NCBI GenBank assembly: GCA_947503335.1
Contig: CANNCY010000001.1
Location: 124,001 to 188,000, forward strand
Direction: 5' to 3'
Length of the DNA stretch: 64,000 nt
Source: an uncultured Pseudomonadales bacterium
GTDB taxonomy: Bacteria; Pseudomonadota; Gammaproteobacteria; Pseudomonadales; CANNCY01
Part shown: positions 1 to 10,166 of the stretch, piece by piece
Layout: every line of letters starts with the position of its first letter
Numbering within the stretch: the first letter of the stretch is position 1
Translations under genes and position numbers: made by a program
The notes under the pieces: model-generated
Told to the model about the DNA's origin: nothing
Seen by the model: the letters and a program-made list of their open reading frames with translations, nothing else
Database searches by the model: none

Positions 1-1988
1 GTCAGTATCTATACAATGACCAGATGAATGCCCTCAAAACGCCTACGCCTATCGTAGATGTGCCTCAAAGCCTTTCTATCATCTCGGCAGAGCAAATTAA
101 GCTGCAAGGTTTTACCGGCGTGGCCGACATCATCAACTACACCCCTGGCGTTAGCAACTCGCAAGGTGAAGGGCATCGTGATGCTGTGGTATTTCGCGGT
201 ATTCGTTCAACGGCTGATTTCTATTTAGATGGCGTGCGTGACGACGTTCAGTACTATCGTCCGCTATACAACCTTGAGCAGGTTGAAATCTTGCGCGGCC
301 CTAACGCGCTTTTATTCGGTCGTGGTGGTACAGGTGGTATTCTGAATCGTGTAACCAAGAAAGGTGTAGTTGGTGAAAACTTTACTGATTTTGGCGCCGC
401 GGTCGATTCGTTTGGCGAACATAGCGTTCAGCTAGATGCAAACCTGTCTGCAAGCGACAGTGCGGCAGTGCGTATTAATGCATTTTACGAAGGGCTAGAT
501 AACCATCGTGATTTTTATAACGGCGAGCGCATTGGCGTTAACCCGACCGCTAAGTTTTTATTGTCAGATGATACTGCGTTAGATCTTTCGTACGAATACG
601 TTGATCACAGCCGATTTATTGATCGTGGTATTCCAACAGGTGCTGACGGTCGGCCCGTTACCGAACTTGTAGATGTTGTGTTCGGCGATGCTGATGTAAA
701 CGTAACTGAGCTAACCGCGCACCTATTGCGTGCTAGTTTACAACACGACTTCTCAAATAATCTAAAAGCTAACGCAAGCGCATTTTACGGCGATTATGAC
801 AAGCTGTACCAAAACTTCTATGCATCAGACTATGATCAAGCCAATTCGCCCGATGTTGTAACACTGGATGGCTACCTAGATACGACCCAGCGCGAAAACT
901 TGGTGTTGTCTGCTAATCTAATTGGTCAGTTCGATACGGGCAGCGTTGGTCATACGATGATTGGTGGCGTTGAATACATCGACACATCATCTAATCAAGA
1001 TCGCTACAACGCTTTCTGGAGCACGACCCAAGACGATAACGAAATCTTTGCCATTATGCGCCCACTCGATCTTCTTGGCGGTGTTGGTGTTAATGCATCA
1101 GGGCTTACAACGTCTAACGATTTTAGTGTTGATATCAACGATGATACGCACGTAAATATCGAGTCGGCATCGATCTTTATTCAAGATGAAATTGCTATTT
1201 CTGAAAAGCTTGACGTTATTTTAGGAGCACGTTTCGACAGTTTTGATTTAAGTGTTTATAACGTTGTCTCTGATGAGCCGCGTAGCCGTAAAGATGAAGA
1301 GGTATCGCCGCGCGCTGGTATCGTATATAAGCCGCAAGAAAACATGTCGATCTACGCAAGCTACAGTGAGTCATTCTTGCCACGTAGTGGCGAGCAGTAT
1401 GCAAACATTGATGGCGATAACGATCAGTTGGCGCCCGATGTGTTCGAAAACTCAGAGATTGGTTTTAAATGGGATCTTGCTAATGGCTTAAGTTTTACGT
1501 CGGCTTTGTTCCAGAACTCTCAAACGACTACTGAGCGTGACAATGATACCGGTGAAACCAATGAGACTCGTGGTCTAGAAGTAGAAGGTATTGAGTTGCA
1601 ATTAGACGGGCAGGTGACTGATCAGATCGCGATTCGTGCCGGTTATAGCTTCTTAGATGGTGAAACTAAAGACGGTAACGCACCTCGTGAATTGCCAGAT
1701 CACATGGCTTCGGTATGGGCAACCTACCAGGCATCAGATAAGTTAGGATTCGGTTTTGGGGCTAACTATCAGGGGCAAACCTTAATCAAAGACGGTGGTA
1801 CGCAGGTGCTACCAAGTTACACGCGCTTTGATGCGGTAGCCTATTACGATGTGTCTGATGATCTTCGTATTCAGTTAAATGCAGAAAACCTTACTGATAA
1901 AGAGTACTTCCCTAACGCGCATAGTACTCATCAGGTAACTGTAGGTGCACCTTTCAATGTGCGTTTAGGTATTACAGGGCGTTTCTAA
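1..1988 (+). CDS. TonB-dependent catecholate-type siderophore receptor (5' end cut by window)
   Basis: Outer-membrane receptor that imports ferric siderophore using TonB energy. The frame is open from base 3 with no stop before the first ATG at 24, so the true start and signal peptide lie left of the window; 662 codons are visible. The N-terminal part is a plug domain: VDVPQSLSII, then VVFRGIRS, then LEQVEILRGPNALLFGRGGTGGI, the typical end of the plug. The rest is a beta-barrel ending in Phe (RLGITGRF), as expected for outer-membrane proteins. The pattern fits the Fiu/TIGR01783 siderophore group. The substrate cannot be read from sequence. It converges on bacterioferritin genes, which fits an iron theme. 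Confidence 0.9.
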   Translation, partial: QYLYNDQMNALKTPTPIVDVPQSLSIISAEQIKLQGFTGVADIINYTPGVSNSQGEGHRDAVVFRGIRSTADFYLDGVRDDVQYYRPLYNLEQVEILRGPNALLFGRGGTGGILNRVTKKGVVGENFTDFGAAVDSFGEHSVQLDANLSASDSAAVRINAFYEGLDNHRDFYNGERIGVNPTAKFLLSDDTALDLSYEYVDHSRFIDRGIPTGADGRPVTELVDVVFGDADVNVTELTAHLLRASLQHDFSNNLKANASAFYGDYDKLYQNFYASDYDQANSPDVVTLDGYLDTTQRENLVLSANLIGQFDTGSVGHTMIGGVEYIDTSSNQDRYNAFWSTTQDDNEIFAIMRPLDLLGGVGVNASGLTTSNDFSVDINDDTHVNIESASIFIQDEIAISEKLDVILGARFDSFDLSVYNVVSDEPRSRKDEEVSPRAGIVYKPQENMSIYASYSESFLPRSGEQYANIDGDNDQLAPDVFENSEIGFKWDLANGLSFTSALFQNSQTTTERDNDTGETNETRGLEVEGIELQLDGQVTDQIAIRAGYSFLDGETKDGNAPRELPDHMASVWATYQASDKLGFGFGANYQGQTLIKDGGTQVLPSYTRFDAVAYYDVSDDLRIQLNAENLTDKEYFPNAHSTHQVTVGAPFNVRLGITGRF

Positions 1989-2012
1989 TATTCGTTAGTG
2001 AATTACAGCAAT

Positions 2013-2040
2013 AAAAAGCCGGCTTATCGCCGGCTTTTTT
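2013..2040. terminator. Bidirectional intrinsic terminator
   Basis: A5-GCCGGC (2013-2023), a 5-nt loop, then GCCGGC-T6 (2029-2040). It has A and T runs on both flanks and sits between the convergent receptor and bfr genes, so it can serve both strands. Confidence 0.85.
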
Positions 2041-2072
2041 ATTAGGAAGCAAATTAAGTTAGAAGTATGAAA

Positions 2073-2549
2073 TTACTCTTCGCCTATCATCATAGCTTGC
2101 TCGTAGTTGGGCAGACCTAGACGTTCAATTAAGCTTAGTTGTGTTTCGAGCCAATCTACATGCTCTTCTTCTGAGTCTAAGATGCTAGAGAATAGGTCGC
2201 GCGAAACAAAGTCTTGAACTGATTCACAATAGGCGATGGCCTCACGCAAATCAGGAATTGCCTTGTGCTCGATACGAAGATCACACTCGAGCATCTCTTT
2301 AGTATTTTCGCCAATCATAAGCTTGCCCAAATCCTGAAGATTGGGTACGCCCTCTAAGAAAAGAATACGCTCTGTTAGCTGATCAGCGTGTTTCATTTCA
2401 TCGATAGATTCTTCGTACTCTTTGTCGGCTAATACTTTTAGGCCCCAGTCTTTAAACATACGTGAATGCAAAAAGTACTGATTGATCGCAACAAGCTCGT
2501 TGCCTAGCGCCTTATTTAAAAATTCAATTACTTTTGGGTCGCCTTTCAT
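2073..2549 (-). CDS. bfr: Bacterioferritin
   Basis: Haem-containing iron-storage protein that forms 24-mer shells and oxidises Fe(II). Starting at the ATG at 2549 gives 158 residues and the family-typical [13 protein letters not shown] start; an in-frame ATG five codons upstream (2564) is less likely because GGAGAG lies 6-8 nt before 2549. The diiron ferroxidase ligands Glu18, Glu51, His54, Glu94, Glu127 and His130, and the haem ligand Met52, are all present. It lies downstream of bfd on the same strand, but a gap of about 190 nt suggests a possible promoter of its own. Expected role: iron storage with release through Bfd. Confidence 0.96.
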   Translation of the reverse strand: MKGDPKVIEFLNKALGNELVAINQYFLHSRMFKDWGLKVLADKEYEESIDEMKHADQLTERILFLEGVPNLQDLGKLMIGENTKEMLECDLRIEHKAIPDLREAIAYCESVQDFVSRDLFSSILDSEEEHVDWLETQLSLIERLGLPNYEQAMMIGEE

Positions 2550-2656
2550 GGTAACTCTCCTCATAGGAATTGAGTCGATAATAGTGCAAAAAATAGGGGC
2601 GTGCCTAGTCTTTTTTAGAAAATCCGATAAGAGGCTAAGGTGTTGAAAAACCTAGT

Positions 2657-2675
2657 GATTATGATTCTTATTTAG
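2657..2675 (-). promoter_or_regulatory. Weak Fur-box candidate upstream of bfr
   Basis: The minus-strand reading ends in AGAATCATAATC and matches about 13 of 19 positions of the Fur consensus. It is in the bfd-bfr gap, about 110 nt before the bfr start. The AT-rich context makes a chance match plausible. Confidence 0.25.
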
Positions 2676-2738
2676 ATGTTTGTTGCTCGGTCAGCACGTG
2701 ATTGGTGCCAACCGCAGCTGAAATGAGGGCAGTGAGGG

Positions 2739-2942
2739 TTATAGGCTGTAGTAGAGGTCTTGCTGATCACCTTGTTCTGCCAGGGTTTGATCAACAACTT
2801 CTTTAGCAAATTTGGCGCATTTACCACACTGAGTTGATACACCTAGCTGGTTGCGAACTGCGCGCAGAGTTTGGGCGCCATCCTGTTGAATAGCTGATCT
2901 GATTTGGTGATCTGTGACACCCTTGCAAAGACAAACATACAT
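2739..2942 (-). CDS. bfd: Bacterioferritin-associated ferredoxin
   Basis: Small [2Fe-2S] protein that donates electrons to bacterioferritin so stored iron can be mobilised. The likely start is the ATG at 2942, giving 67 residues beginning MYVCLCKGVTD as in other Bfd proteins; an upstream in-frame start at 2981 would add 13 unlike residues. Cluster ligands are Cys4 and Cys6 at the N-terminus and Cys39 and Cys42 (QCGKC). It precedes bfr on the same strand, and a strong Fur-box candidate lies about 60-80 nt upstream, so induction under iron starvation is expected, as known for bfd in Pseudomonas. Confidence 0.95.
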   Translation of the reverse strand: MYVCLCKGVTDHQIRSAIQQDGAQTLRAVRNQLGVSTQCGKCAKFAKEVVDQTLAEQGDQQDLYYSL

Positions 2943-3003
2943 ACTATGGTTACTCTGAAAATCGAGACTCTTACAAGTCATTACCTTATGGTTGTACGAT
3001 ATT

Positions 3004-3022
3004 AATAATGATAATGATTGTC
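3004..3022. promoter_or_regulatory. Fur box
   Basis: AATAATGATAATGATTGTC matches 16 of 19 positions of the Fur consensus. It lies between divergent bfd and the peroxiredoxin gene, 62 nt before the bfd start, where it would cover a bfd promoter. It is about 190 nt from the peroxiredoxin start, so an effect there is less certain. Confidence 0.7.
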
Positions 3023-3213
3023 AATTAGATTTCACGCGATATGTAACTTTACCTATCGGGGTAATAAAGACTTTCTATGTGACAGCGCAAAATAGTCAGG
3101 TATCATAGGCGCCATCAATGAAGAACTTTGTTTTTTTAAGGTTTTAACTATCGGTTGTTGCCTAGGCTCAACGGGTTGTTAACCACTCACAAACCATCTA
3201 ATGGAGATATAAA

Positions 3214-3816
3214 ATGGGCGTATTAGTAGGTAAGCCAGCACCAGATTTCACCGCAGCAGCAGTATTAGGTAATGGCGATATCATCGAAGACTACAACTTC
3301 GCAGAGCGCACTAAAGGTAAGAAAGTAGTTGTATTTTTCTACCCGCTAGACTTCACTTTCGTTTGCCCTTCAGAGCTGATTGCTTTTGATCACCGCTATG
3401 AAGAGTTCCAAAAGCGTGGTGTTGAGGTTGTTGGTGTTTCTATCGACTCTCAGTTCAGCCATAACGCATGGCGTAACACGCCAACCGACAAAGGCGGTAT
3501 TGGCGAAGTTAAATACGCACTAGTTGCTGACGTTAAGCACGAAATCTGCCAAGCATATGACGTTGAGTCAGAAGGTGGTGTTGCGTTCCGTGGTTCATTC
3601 TTGATCGACGAAGAAGGCAATGTACGTCACCAGGTAGTTAACGATCTACCACTAGGTCGTAACGTTGACGAAATGCTACGTATGGTTGACGCGCTTAACT
3701 TCCACCAAGAGCATGGCGAAGTATGCCCAGCTGGTTGGGAAGAAGGTAAAAAAGGTATGGACGCGTCACCAGAAGGTGTTGCTAGCTACCTAGCTGCTAA
3801 CGCAGACGAGCTGTAA
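3214..3816 (+). CDS. Typical 2-Cys peroxiredoxin (AhpC/TSA family)
   Basis: Reduces hydrogen peroxide and organic hydroperoxides. The 200-residue protein has the peroxidatic site FTFVCPSE (Cys51) and the resolving site EVCPAGW (Cys171), the pattern of typical 2-Cys enzymes. GGAG at 3203-3206 supports the ATG at 3214. Divergent from bfd; in Pseudomonas the same peroxiredoxin sits between rnt and bfd. Codon usage is strongly biased and regular, which suggests high expression. It is not adjacent to an ahpF gene, so it may use thioredoxin as reductant. Confidence 0.93.
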   Translation: MGVLVGKPAPDFTAAAVLGNGDIIEDYNFAERTKGKKVVVFFYPLDFTFVCPSELIAFDHRYEEFQKRGVEVVGVSIDSQFSHNAWRNTPTDKGGIGEVKYALVADVKHEICQAYDVESEGGVAFRGSFLIDEEGNVRHQVVNDLPLGRNVDEMLRMVDALNFHQEHGEVCPAGWEEGKKGMDASPEGVASYLAANADEL

Positions 3817-3863
3817 TTTGATATAGCTTTAGAGGCGAGTTAAACTCGCTATCTAGATATAAG

Positions 3864-3891
3864 AAAGGCCACTCATAGAGTGGCCTTTTTT
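3864..3891 (+). terminator. Intrinsic terminator after peroxiredoxin gene
   Basis: An 11-bp stem AAAGGCCACTC / GAGTGGCCTTT with an ATA loop, followed by a T run. It separates the peroxiredoxin gene from the convergent rnt. Confidence 0.88.
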
Positions 3892-3898
3892 GTGCTTG

Positions 3899-4555
3899 TT
3901 AGTCGCTGCTGTCTGCGAGCGGCCAGCCGCCTAGTTCTTTCCAGCGGTTAACGATTTTACAAAACAGATCGGCCGTCTTTTCAGCGTCATAGTCGGCACT
4001 ATGTGCTTCTTTGTTATCAAATTCTATTCCAGCAATACTGCAGGTCTTTGCTAGTACCGTATGACCATAGGCCAACCCCGATAGGGTGGCGGTGTCCATG
4101 CAAGAAAATGGGTGAAACGGGTTACGCTTTAGGCCAGTGCGTTCGTACGCTGCATTAATAAAGCCAAGGTCAAAGTGGGCGTTGTGCGCAACCATCACTG
4201 CGCGGGTACAGCCATTGGCTTTTACTTCACTGCGAACAGCTCTGAACACCTCTTGTAGCGCTGTTTTTTCATCAATTGCGCGGCGAAATGGGTCGTCAGG
4301 GCGAATACCCGTAAACTCTAATGCTGCCTGTTCGATGTTCGCACCTTCGAACGGCTTTACTGCGTACTTATAGGTGTCGGCTCGGTGTAACAGGCCGTTA
4401 TCGTCCATTTTTAGTGTGACTGCCGCGATCTCTAGTAATGCGTCAGTTTTTGCGTTAAAGCCCGCAGTCTCAACGTCTACCACCACGGGTAAAAAACCTC
4501 TAAAGCGTTGTGCTAATGGGCTTTTGGGAACTTCTGGTTCTTCGTAATCTAACAT
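3899..4555 (-). CDS. rnt: Ribonuclease T
   Basis: DEDD-family 3'-5' exoribonuclease that trims tRNA and other stable RNA 3' ends. It closely resembles E. coli RNase T: RFRGF, then [14 protein letters not shown] (first Asp-x-Glu), MVAHNAHFD (second Asp) and [11 protein letters not shown] (His and last Asp), ending in [11 protein letters not shown] use the ATG at 4555 (218 residues), just beyond the pyrC stop; an in-frame ATG at 4579 inside the pyrC end would give 226 residues and cannot be excluded. Directly behind pyrC on the same strand, so probably co-transcribed. Confidence 0.94.
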   Translation of the reverse strand: MLDYEEPEVPKSPLAQRFRGFLPVVVDVETAGFNAKTDALLEIAAVTLKMDDNGLLHRADTYKYAVKPFEGANIEQAALEFTGIRPDDPFRRAIDEKTALQEVFRAVRSEVKANGCTRAVMVAHNAHFDLGFINAAYERTGLKRNPFHPFSCMDTATLSGLAYGHTVLAKTCSIAGIEFDNKEAHSADYDAEKTADLFCKIVNRWKELGGWPLADSSD

Positions 4556-4563
4556 CGCGAAAC

Positions 4564-5592
4564 TTACGCCACCTTCCATAGAACTTCGGCGCCAGAGCGC
4601 AAAGGTACTAACGGCTCGCCACCAAAGTCGAGTGTTTCTGGGCAGGTCCAGCTTTCTTTAACCAAAGTGATGGTGTCAGAGTTGCGAGGTAGACCATAAA
4701 AATCTGGGCCAAACTGGCTAGCAAAGCCCTCTAGTTTATCTAGTGCGTCAGCGGCTTCAAAAGCCTCTGCATACAGTTCAATGGCGCAGTTGGCGCTGTA
4801 ACAGCCAGCGCAGCCACAGTCGCTCTCTTTTTTGTGCTGAGCATGAGGAGCAGAGTCAGTACCCAAGAAAAACTTAGGGTTGCCACTGGTGGCTGCCTTG
4901 ATAAGCGCTTCTTGGTGTTCGCTACGCTTTAAAATAGGAAGGCAGTAATAATGAGGGCGAATCGCGCCCACTAGCATGTGATTGCGGTTGTATAGCAAAT
5001 GCTGTGGGGTAATGGTTGCTGCAACGTTTTCGCCGCGGGCCATTACAAACTCGACTGAATCCTTGGTGGTAATGTGCTCTAATACGACCTTTAGGTCAGG
5101 AAATTCATCGCAGATCTTGCTTAAGCGTTGATCTAAGAACACTTTTTCACGGTCAAAGATATCAAGGTCGTGATCGGTCACTTCACCGTGAACCAAAAGC
5201 AGCATGCCTACTTCTTGCATCGCTTTAAGTGCTGGCTTGATTTTTTCGAGGCTAGTAACCCCTGAATCTGAATTGGTGGTTGCGCCAGCTGGGTAGAGCT
5301 TCACAGCAGGTACGCCGCCAGCTTTCGCCTCTCGAATCATCTCTGGGGTAGTGGAGTCAGTTAAATAGAGAGTCATCAGCGGTTCAAATACATTGCCTTC
5401 AGGCAGGTTGGCCATGATGCGGTCTTTATACGCGAGTGCGTCTTGTACATTTAACACCGGAGGGGTCAGATTTGGCATGATCACTGCACGATTAAATACC
5501 TGCGAAGCATCGGCTACCGTTCGGGCTAGAGTTGCGCCGTCTCGTAAGTGGATGTGCCAGTCGTCAGGGCGAGTAATAGTAATCGTGGTCAT
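4564..5592 (-). CDS. pyrC: Dihydroorotase
   Basis: Catalyses cyclisation of carbamoyl-aspartate to dihydroorotate in pyrimidine synthesis. The 342-residue protein starts [12 protein letters not shown] and has the metal motif HIHLRDG near the N-terminus, the Lys that is carboxylated in [12 protein letters not shown], further His ligands in VHGEVTD and LEHITT, and the catalytic Asp in GTDSAPH. This is the PyrC class of E. coli and Pseudomonas, not the longer PyrC2 class. GGAGC lies 6 nt before the ATG. Synteny with rnt, motY and argG is as in Pseudomonas. Confidence 0.96.
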   Translation of the reverse strand: MTTITITRPDDWHIHLRDGATLARTVADASQVFNRAVIMPNLTPPVLNVQDALAYKDRIMANLPEGNVFEPLMTLYLTDSTTPEMIREAKAGGVPAVKLYPAGATTNSDSGVTSLEKIKPALKAMQEVGMLLLVHGEVTDHDLDIFDREKVFLDQRLSKICDEFPDLKVVLEHITTKDSVEFVMARGENVAATITPQHLLYNRNHMLVGAIRPHYYCLPILKRSEHQEALIKAATSGNPKFFLGTDSAPHAQHKKESDCGCAGCYSANCAIELYAEAFEAADALDKLEGFASQFGPDFYGLPRNSDTITLVKESWTCPETLDFGGEPLVPLRSGAEVLWKVA

Positions 5593-5658
5593 GGGTTGCT
5601 CCGTGTTGTTTGAGCCAATGCTATCCTAATCATAGATGGCCTGCTATTTAAGAATGCT

Positions 5659-6540
5659 GTGGTGTTAAGTTTTACCTACAAAGTTGTACTAATCATGTTT
5701 TGTCTAGTGTCTTTTGAGGCTCAGGCTCAATGGCGGCAGGATATTGCCGACAGTGAGTGGCGTTTTGAAGGCTCTAAAATAAGCTGCGAGTTAACTCACC
5801 CTATTGAAGGGGTCGGATTTGCCAAAATGCGCTGGCTAAGTGGCGAGCAGCAACAGTTTAGTTTTACTTGGCTGTTTCAGCGCCCTGAAGTTGGGCGTCT
5901 TTATGCGTATGCCATTTCGCCCGTTTGGGCTCAGCAGGCTGAAGCGCGTTTTTTGGGTGATGTGGCTGTGGGCTCGGCATCGACAATGATTCGAATGGGT
6001 CATGGCTCGACAAAACGCGTACTAGACGCGCTGCAGTCGGGCAACATGGTGCGGTTTGCCGCCGCTGGTCGCGACGGGCGCGCGTCGGGAATATCAGTTG
6101 ATTTGATGCCCATCGGCCTAGGAGAAGTATTTCAGCAGTATCAACAGTGTGTAGCGCAGCTGATACCTATGAGTTACCGCAAGCTTCGTCGAGTTAGTCT
6201 GGATATTAAGGGTGACCCGCAGTTAAACGATCCACAGTTTACCGACGAGCATCTGTCAAAACTCGCCCAAGTAGCCACATATATGCTGTTAGATAAAGAG
6301 GTGCGAAAGCTTTTTGTAGACGCCTACCATGATGGTATGTCATCTGAAGCAGCCGATCTGGATCGATCAAAAAACTGGGGCGATATGGTTGTGCGCCGGT
6401 TGACCGAGTTAGGTATAGAGCCCGAGCGCATCATTCAGCGTCACCACGGGCGCAGTTATCAACAAGATGACGGCGGTGTACATAGACGGGTTACCTTAAG
6501 AATGGAGCGATTGCCGGTTGAGGTAGCAGGCAGTGATTAG
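5659..6540 (+). CDS. motY: Flagellar motor-associated OmpA-like protein MotY
   Basis: Secreted T-ring component that helps hold stator units around the flagellar motor in Vibrio and Pseudomonas. The 293 residues match the family length. An N-terminal signal peptide (hydrophobic VVLIMFCLVSFEAQA before WRQ) leads to the MotY N-terminal domain, then a C-terminal OmpA-like peptidoglycan-binding region (about 170-285, ending RRVTLRMER). The start is GTG at 5659; a later ATG at 5695 would remove the positive charge from the signal peptide. The pyrC-motY-argG order matches Pseudomonas and supports the name. No other flagellar genes are in the window. Confidence 0.85.
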   Translation: MVLSFTYKVVLIMFCLVSFEAQAQWRQDIADSEWRFEGSKISCELTHPIEGVGFAKMRWLSGEQQQFSFTWLFQRPEVGRLYAYAISPVWAQQAEARFLGDVAVGSASTMIRMGHGSTKRVLDALQSGNMVRFAAAGRDGRASGISVDLMPIGLGEVFQQYQQCVAQLIPMSYRKLRRVSLDIKGDPQLNDPQFTDEHLSKLAQVATYMLLDKEVRKLFVDAYHDGMSSEAADLDRSKNWGDMVVRRLTELGIEPERIIQRHHGRSYQQDDGGVHRRVTLRMERLPVEVAGSD

Positions 6541-6637
6541 CCTAGGTAGTTACGTTCGTAATGGTAACAATGACAACGGTGGCCGAAGCGCCTAAAATCG
6601 CTGTGTTAATAGCTTGTAAGTATAAATAAGGCTCAAT

Positions 6638-7855
6638 ATGTCAGACGTAAACAAGGTTGTGCTAGCGTACTCTGGTGGTCTTGATACCTCAGTGATCGTG
6701 CGTTGGTTGCAGCAAGAATATAATTGCGAAGTAGTTACCTTTACCGCAGATATCGGTCAAGGCGAAGAGGTCGAGCCTGCACGTGCTAAAGCAGAGGCTT
6801 TGGGCGTAAACGAGATTTACATCGAAGATTTACGCGAAGAATATGTGCGTGATTATGTTTATCCAATGTTTCGCGCTAACGCCGTTTATGAGGGTGAGTA
6901 CCTTCTAGGTACTTCAATTGCTCGCCCGTTAATTGCCAAGCGATTAATCGAAATCGCCAATGAGACTGGTGCAGACGCTATTTCGCATGGCGCTACCGGT
7001 AAGGGCAATGATCAGGTTCGTTTTGAACTTGGTGCTTATGGTCTAAAGCCAGGCGTTCAGGTGATTGCTCCTTGGCGCGAATGGCATCTGTCATCACGCG
7101 ATACGCTAATGGCCTACTGTGCTGAACACGATATTCCTGTCGAGATGAAGCGTGGTAAGAAAAGCCCATACTCTATGGATGCGAACTTGCTTCATATCTC
7201 GTATGAAGGCGGCAACTTAGAAGATCCGTGGGCAGAAGCTGACGAAGATATGTGGCGCTGGAGTGTGTCGCCGCTAAATGCGCCAGATACGCCTTTAGAG
7301 TTAACGCTAACTTACCGTAAAGGTGACATCGTAGCTATTGATGGCAAAGAAATGACGCCTGCGCAAGTGTTAACCTTCTTGAATAAAGTAGGTGGCGAGC
7401 ACGGAGTAGGTCGTTTAGACATCGTAGAAAACCGCTACGTAGGAATGAAGTCGCGAGGCTGTTACGAAACTCCGGGTGGCACCATTATGCTAAAGGCGCA
7501 TCGTGCCATTGAGTCGATTACTCTTGATCGAGAAGTTGCCCATCTAAAAGATGAATTGATGCCTCGCTATGCAAAATTAATTTATAACGGCTACTGGTGG
7601 TCGCCAGAGCGTCGTATGTTGCAAGCGGCAATTGATGATACGCAAACTTTTGTGAACGGTGATGTTCGTCTAAAACTGTATAAAGGTAATGTGATCGTTA
7701 CTGGCCGTCGTTCAGAAGATACTTTATTTGACGAAGCCGTCGCTACTTTCGAAGACGATGCGGGTGCTTATGATCAAAAAGATGCCGAAGGGTTTATTAA
7801 ATTAAACGCTTTACGTCTTCGTATCGCTGCATCAAAAGGTCGTGATCTTTTGTAA
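6638..7855 (+). CDS. argG: Argininosuccinate synthase
   Basis: Joins citrulline and aspartate with ATP to make argininosuccinate in arginine synthesis. The 405-residue protein starts [18 protein letters not shown]; the SGGLDTS loop at residues 12-18 is the N-type ATP pyrophosphatase site. Other conserved blocks are [13 protein letters not shown] and [11 protein letters not shown]. It is a single gene, with a terminator downstream. A spacer of about 100 nt before it leaves room for a promoter; I could not identify a convincing ArgR site. Confidence 0.97.
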   Translation: MSDVNKVVLAYSGGLDTSVIVRWLQQEYNCEVVTFTADIGQGEEVEPARAKAEALGVNEIYIEDLREEYVRDYVYPMFRANAVYEGEYLLGTSIARPLIAKRLIEIANETGADAISHGATGKGNDQVRFELGAYGLKPGVQVIAPWREWHLSSRDTLMAYCAEHDIPVEMKRGKKSPYSMDANLLHISYEGGNLEDPWAEADEDMWRWSVSPLNAPDTPLELTLTYRKGDIVAIDGKEMTPAQVLTFLNKVGGEHGVGRLDIVENRYVGMKSRGCYETPGGTIMLKAHRAIESITLDREVAHLKDELMPRYAKLIYNGYWWSPERRMLQAAIDDTQTFVNGDVRLKLYKGNVIVTGRRSEDTLFDEAVATFEDDAGAYDQKDAEGFIKLNALRLRIAASKGRDLL

Positions 7856-7869
7856 GCATTTTTCTCGTG

Positions 7870-7930
7870 CAGTTCATAAATGTTCGCACTTATGAACTGT
7901 ACTTCTAATTGGGATTAATCCCGATTTTTT
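7870..7930 (+). terminator. Hairpin and intrinsic terminator after argG
   Basis: Two elements lie in tandem. The first is a perfect 10-bp hairpin CAGTTCATAA / TTATGAACTG (7870-7899) without a T run. The second is an AT-extended GGGATTAATCCC stem (about 7907-7926) followed by a T6 run, which is the likely terminator. Confidence 0.75.
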
Positions 7931-7999
7931 GTAGGGGATTGTTTATCAGCGTAAATGATACGATTGCCCCCGCAATTTTCATGGTATGTTCGCGACTTC

Positions 8000-8013
8000 T
8001 TGATCGAAATCAG
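8000..8013 (+). promoter_or_regulatory. FNR/ANR-type box upstream of ccoN
   Basis: TTGATCGAAATCAG matches the TTGAT-N4-ATCAA consensus at 9 of 10 fixed positions. It lies 105 nt before the ccoN start. Anaerobic or microaerobic activation of cbb3 genes by FNR/ANR is well established, so this site is likely functional. Confidence 0.75.
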
Positions 8014-8117
8014 GGCAAAAGTCTAGATCTTTGCCATAATCCATAACAGGTTTCTGGGTACTGCTTGCTTGTCAGTGTTCAGAACTGCTTTATTCGCCTT
8101 ATTAATGGAAGGGATCA

Positions 8118-9539
8118 ATGAGCACTGAAACCTTAGGCCCAACGCCGGCCTATAATTTTAATGTCGTTAAATGGTTCTCGATCATGACAGTTATTTGGGG
8201 TGTTGTGGGTATGACCGTAGGTGTCATCATCGCAGCCGAACTTTACTGGCCTGATCTAAACCAAGGAATTCAATATCTGCACTTTGGGCGCCTTCGCCCG
8301 CTGCACACAAATGCAGTAATTTTCGCCTTTGGCGGATGTGCGTTAATGGCTACATCGTTGTACGTTGTACAGCGAACTTGTCATACCGCTTTAGTATCGA
8401 ACGCGTTAGCGTGGTTCGTTTTCTGGGGTTGGAATCTAATTATTGTCGCAGCTGCTATTACGTTGCCGCTTGGCTTTACCTCGGGTAAAGAGTACGCCGA
8501 GTTAGAGTGGCCTATTGATATCGCTATTGCAGTCGTTTGGGTTGCTTACGCGGTTGTGTTCTTTGGCACAATCATGAAGCGCCAAACAAGTCATATCTAT
8601 GTAGCTAACTGGTTCTTTGGTGCATTTATTATCACTGTTGCGGTTCTGCACATCGTTAACAGCGCAGCGATGCCTGTTCATATGTTCAAGAGCTACTCAG
8701 CTTATGCAGGTGCGATGGATGCGATGGTTCAGTGGTGGTATGGTCACAACGCTGTAGGTTTCTTCTTAACCGCAGGCTTCTTGGGTATTATGTATTACTT
8801 TGTGCCTAAGCAAGCGGGTCGCCCGGTTTATTCGTATCGTTTGTCGATTGTTCACTTTTGGGCGCTGATCTCTCTTTATATTTGGGCAGGTCCTCACCAC
8901 CTACATTACACAGCTCTTCCTGACTGGGCACAAAGCTTAGGTATGGTGATGTCGCTAATTCTGTTGGCGCCAAGCTGGGGTGGTATGATCAACGGTATCA
9001 TGACGCTTTCAGGTGCATGGCATAAACTGCGTACCGACCCAACGCTACGTTTCTTGGTGGTTTCTCTATCGTTCTACGGTATGAGTACCTTCGAAGGGCC
9101 AATGATGGCTATCAAGACTGTAAACGCGCTGTCTCATTACACTGACTGGACTATCGGTCACGTGCATTCAGGGGCGCTAGGTTGGGTTGCGATGGTGTCA
9201 ATTGGTGCAATTTATCACCTGTTGCCAAAGCTTTCTGATCGTGAAGAAATGTACTCTGTGGGCTTAGTTAACCTCCACTTCTGGTTAGCTACTATCGGTA
9301 CGGTTTTATATATCGCAGCGATGTGGGTTAACGGTATTACGCAGGGCCTAATGTGGCGCTTATACAACGAAGACGGCACGTTAACGTATAGCTTTGTTGA
9401 ATCGGTAATCGCAAGTTACCCTGGCTACTTTGTTCGCTTCATCGGTGGTGCTATGTTCACCGCAGGTATGCTGATCATGGTTTACAACATGGTTAAGACC
9501 CTTCGTGGCGACCAAAAATCTGAACCAGCGGCAGCCTAA
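8118..9539 (+). CDS. ccoN: cbb3-type cytochrome c oxidase subunit I
   Basis: Catalytic subunit of the high-affinity terminal oxidase in the inner membrane; reduces oxygen to water at the haem b3-CuB centre. The 473-residue polytopic protein has a low-spin haem ligand candidate His63 (PLHTNAV), a CuB ligand candidate His210 (WWYGHNAVG), a tyrosine at 254 in the position of the family's cross-linked Tyr, and the His pair 260/261 (GPHHLHYT). It heads the ccoNOQP operon and is preceded by an FNR-type site. GGAAGGG about 10 nt upstream supports the ATG. Confidence 0.97.
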   Translation: MSTETLGPTPAYNFNVVKWFSIMTVIWGVVGMTVGVIIAAELYWPDLNQGIQYLHFGRLRPLHTNAVIFAFGGCALMATSLYVVQRTCHTALVSNALAWFVFWGWNLIIVAAAITLPLGFTSGKEYAELEWPIDIAIAVVWVAYAVVFFGTIMKRQTSHIYVANWFFGAFIITVAVLHIVNSAAMPVHMFKSYSAYAGAMDAMVQWWYGHNAVGFFLTAGFLGIMYYFVPKQAGRPVYSYRLSIVHFWALISLYIWAGPHHLHYTALPDWAQSLGMVMSLILLAPSWGGMINGIMTLSGAWHKLRTDPTLRFLVVSLSFYGMSTFEGPMMAIKTVNALSHYTDWTIGHVHSGALGWVAMVSIGAIYHLLPKLSDREEMYSVGLVNLHFWLATIGTVLYIAAMWVNGITQGLMWRLYNEDGTLTYSFVESVIASYPGYFVRFIGGAMFTAGMLIMVYNMVKTLRGDQKSEPAAA

Positions 9540-9552
9540 GGAGTAAATAACT

Positions 9553-10161
9553 ATGAATCACGATATAGTCGAAAAAAATATTGGATTGATGGTCGTATTG
9601 GTGATCATCGCGATCAGCTTTGGTGGCTTGGTACAGATTGTTCCGCTGTTCTTCTTAGAAGAAACCACTAAGCCAGTCGATGGCTTGAAGCCACATACAG
9701 CGTTGGTACTAGAAGGCCGTGATATCTACATTCGCGAAGGTTGTAACACCTGTCACTCGCAGATGATTCGCCCATTTCGTTCAGAAACCGAGCGCTACGG
9801 CCACTACAGCGTTGCTGGTGAATCGGTTTACGAGCACCCATTTTTGTGGGGATCAAAACGCACCGGGCCTGATTTGGCTCGCGTAGGTCAGCGCTACTCT
9901 GATGATTGGCACCGTGCTCACTTGATTAATCCTCGTGACGTAGTTCCCGAGTCAAACATGCCAGCGTTTCCTTGGCTTGAGACTCAGGTTCTTGATGGCA
10001 AATATACTGCTAAGAAGATGGAAGCTCTTCGTGCCGTAGGTGTGCCGTATACTGACGAAGATATCGCCGGCGCTGCCGAGCAGGTAAAAGGCAAGACAGA
10101 AATGGATGCAGTGATTGCATACCTGCAACAGCTTGGCCTTCTACTCAAGCAGAAGCGGTGA
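9553..10161 (+). CDS. ccoO: cbb3-type cytochrome c oxidase subunit II (monohaem cytochrome c)
   Basis: Membrane-anchored cytochrome c subunit that passes electrons to CcoN. The 202-residue protein has one N-terminal membrane segment (about 10-35) and a periplasmic haem c site CNTCH (Cys64, Cys67, His68); the Met in ESNMPAFPW is the likely sixth ligand. It follows ccoN by 13 nt with an AAGGAG site. Its stop overlaps the region where ccoQ begins, so translation is probably coupled. Confidence 0.97.
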   Translation: MNHDIVEKNIGLMVVLVIIAISFGGLVQIVPLFFLEETTKPVDGLKPHTALVLEGRDIYIREGCNTCHSQMIRPFRSETERYGHYSVAGESVYEHPFLWGSKRTGPDLARVGQRYSDDWHRAHLINPRDVVPESNMPAFPWLETQVLDGKYTAKKMEALRAVGVPYTDEDIAGAAEQVKGKTEMDAVIAYLQQLGLLLKQKR

Positions 10162-10166
10162 ATGAT

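Noticed and set aside
24-26. ATG at 24 as the receptor's start
   Set aside because: The frame is open to the window edge and a signal peptide is missing, so the gene begins upstream.
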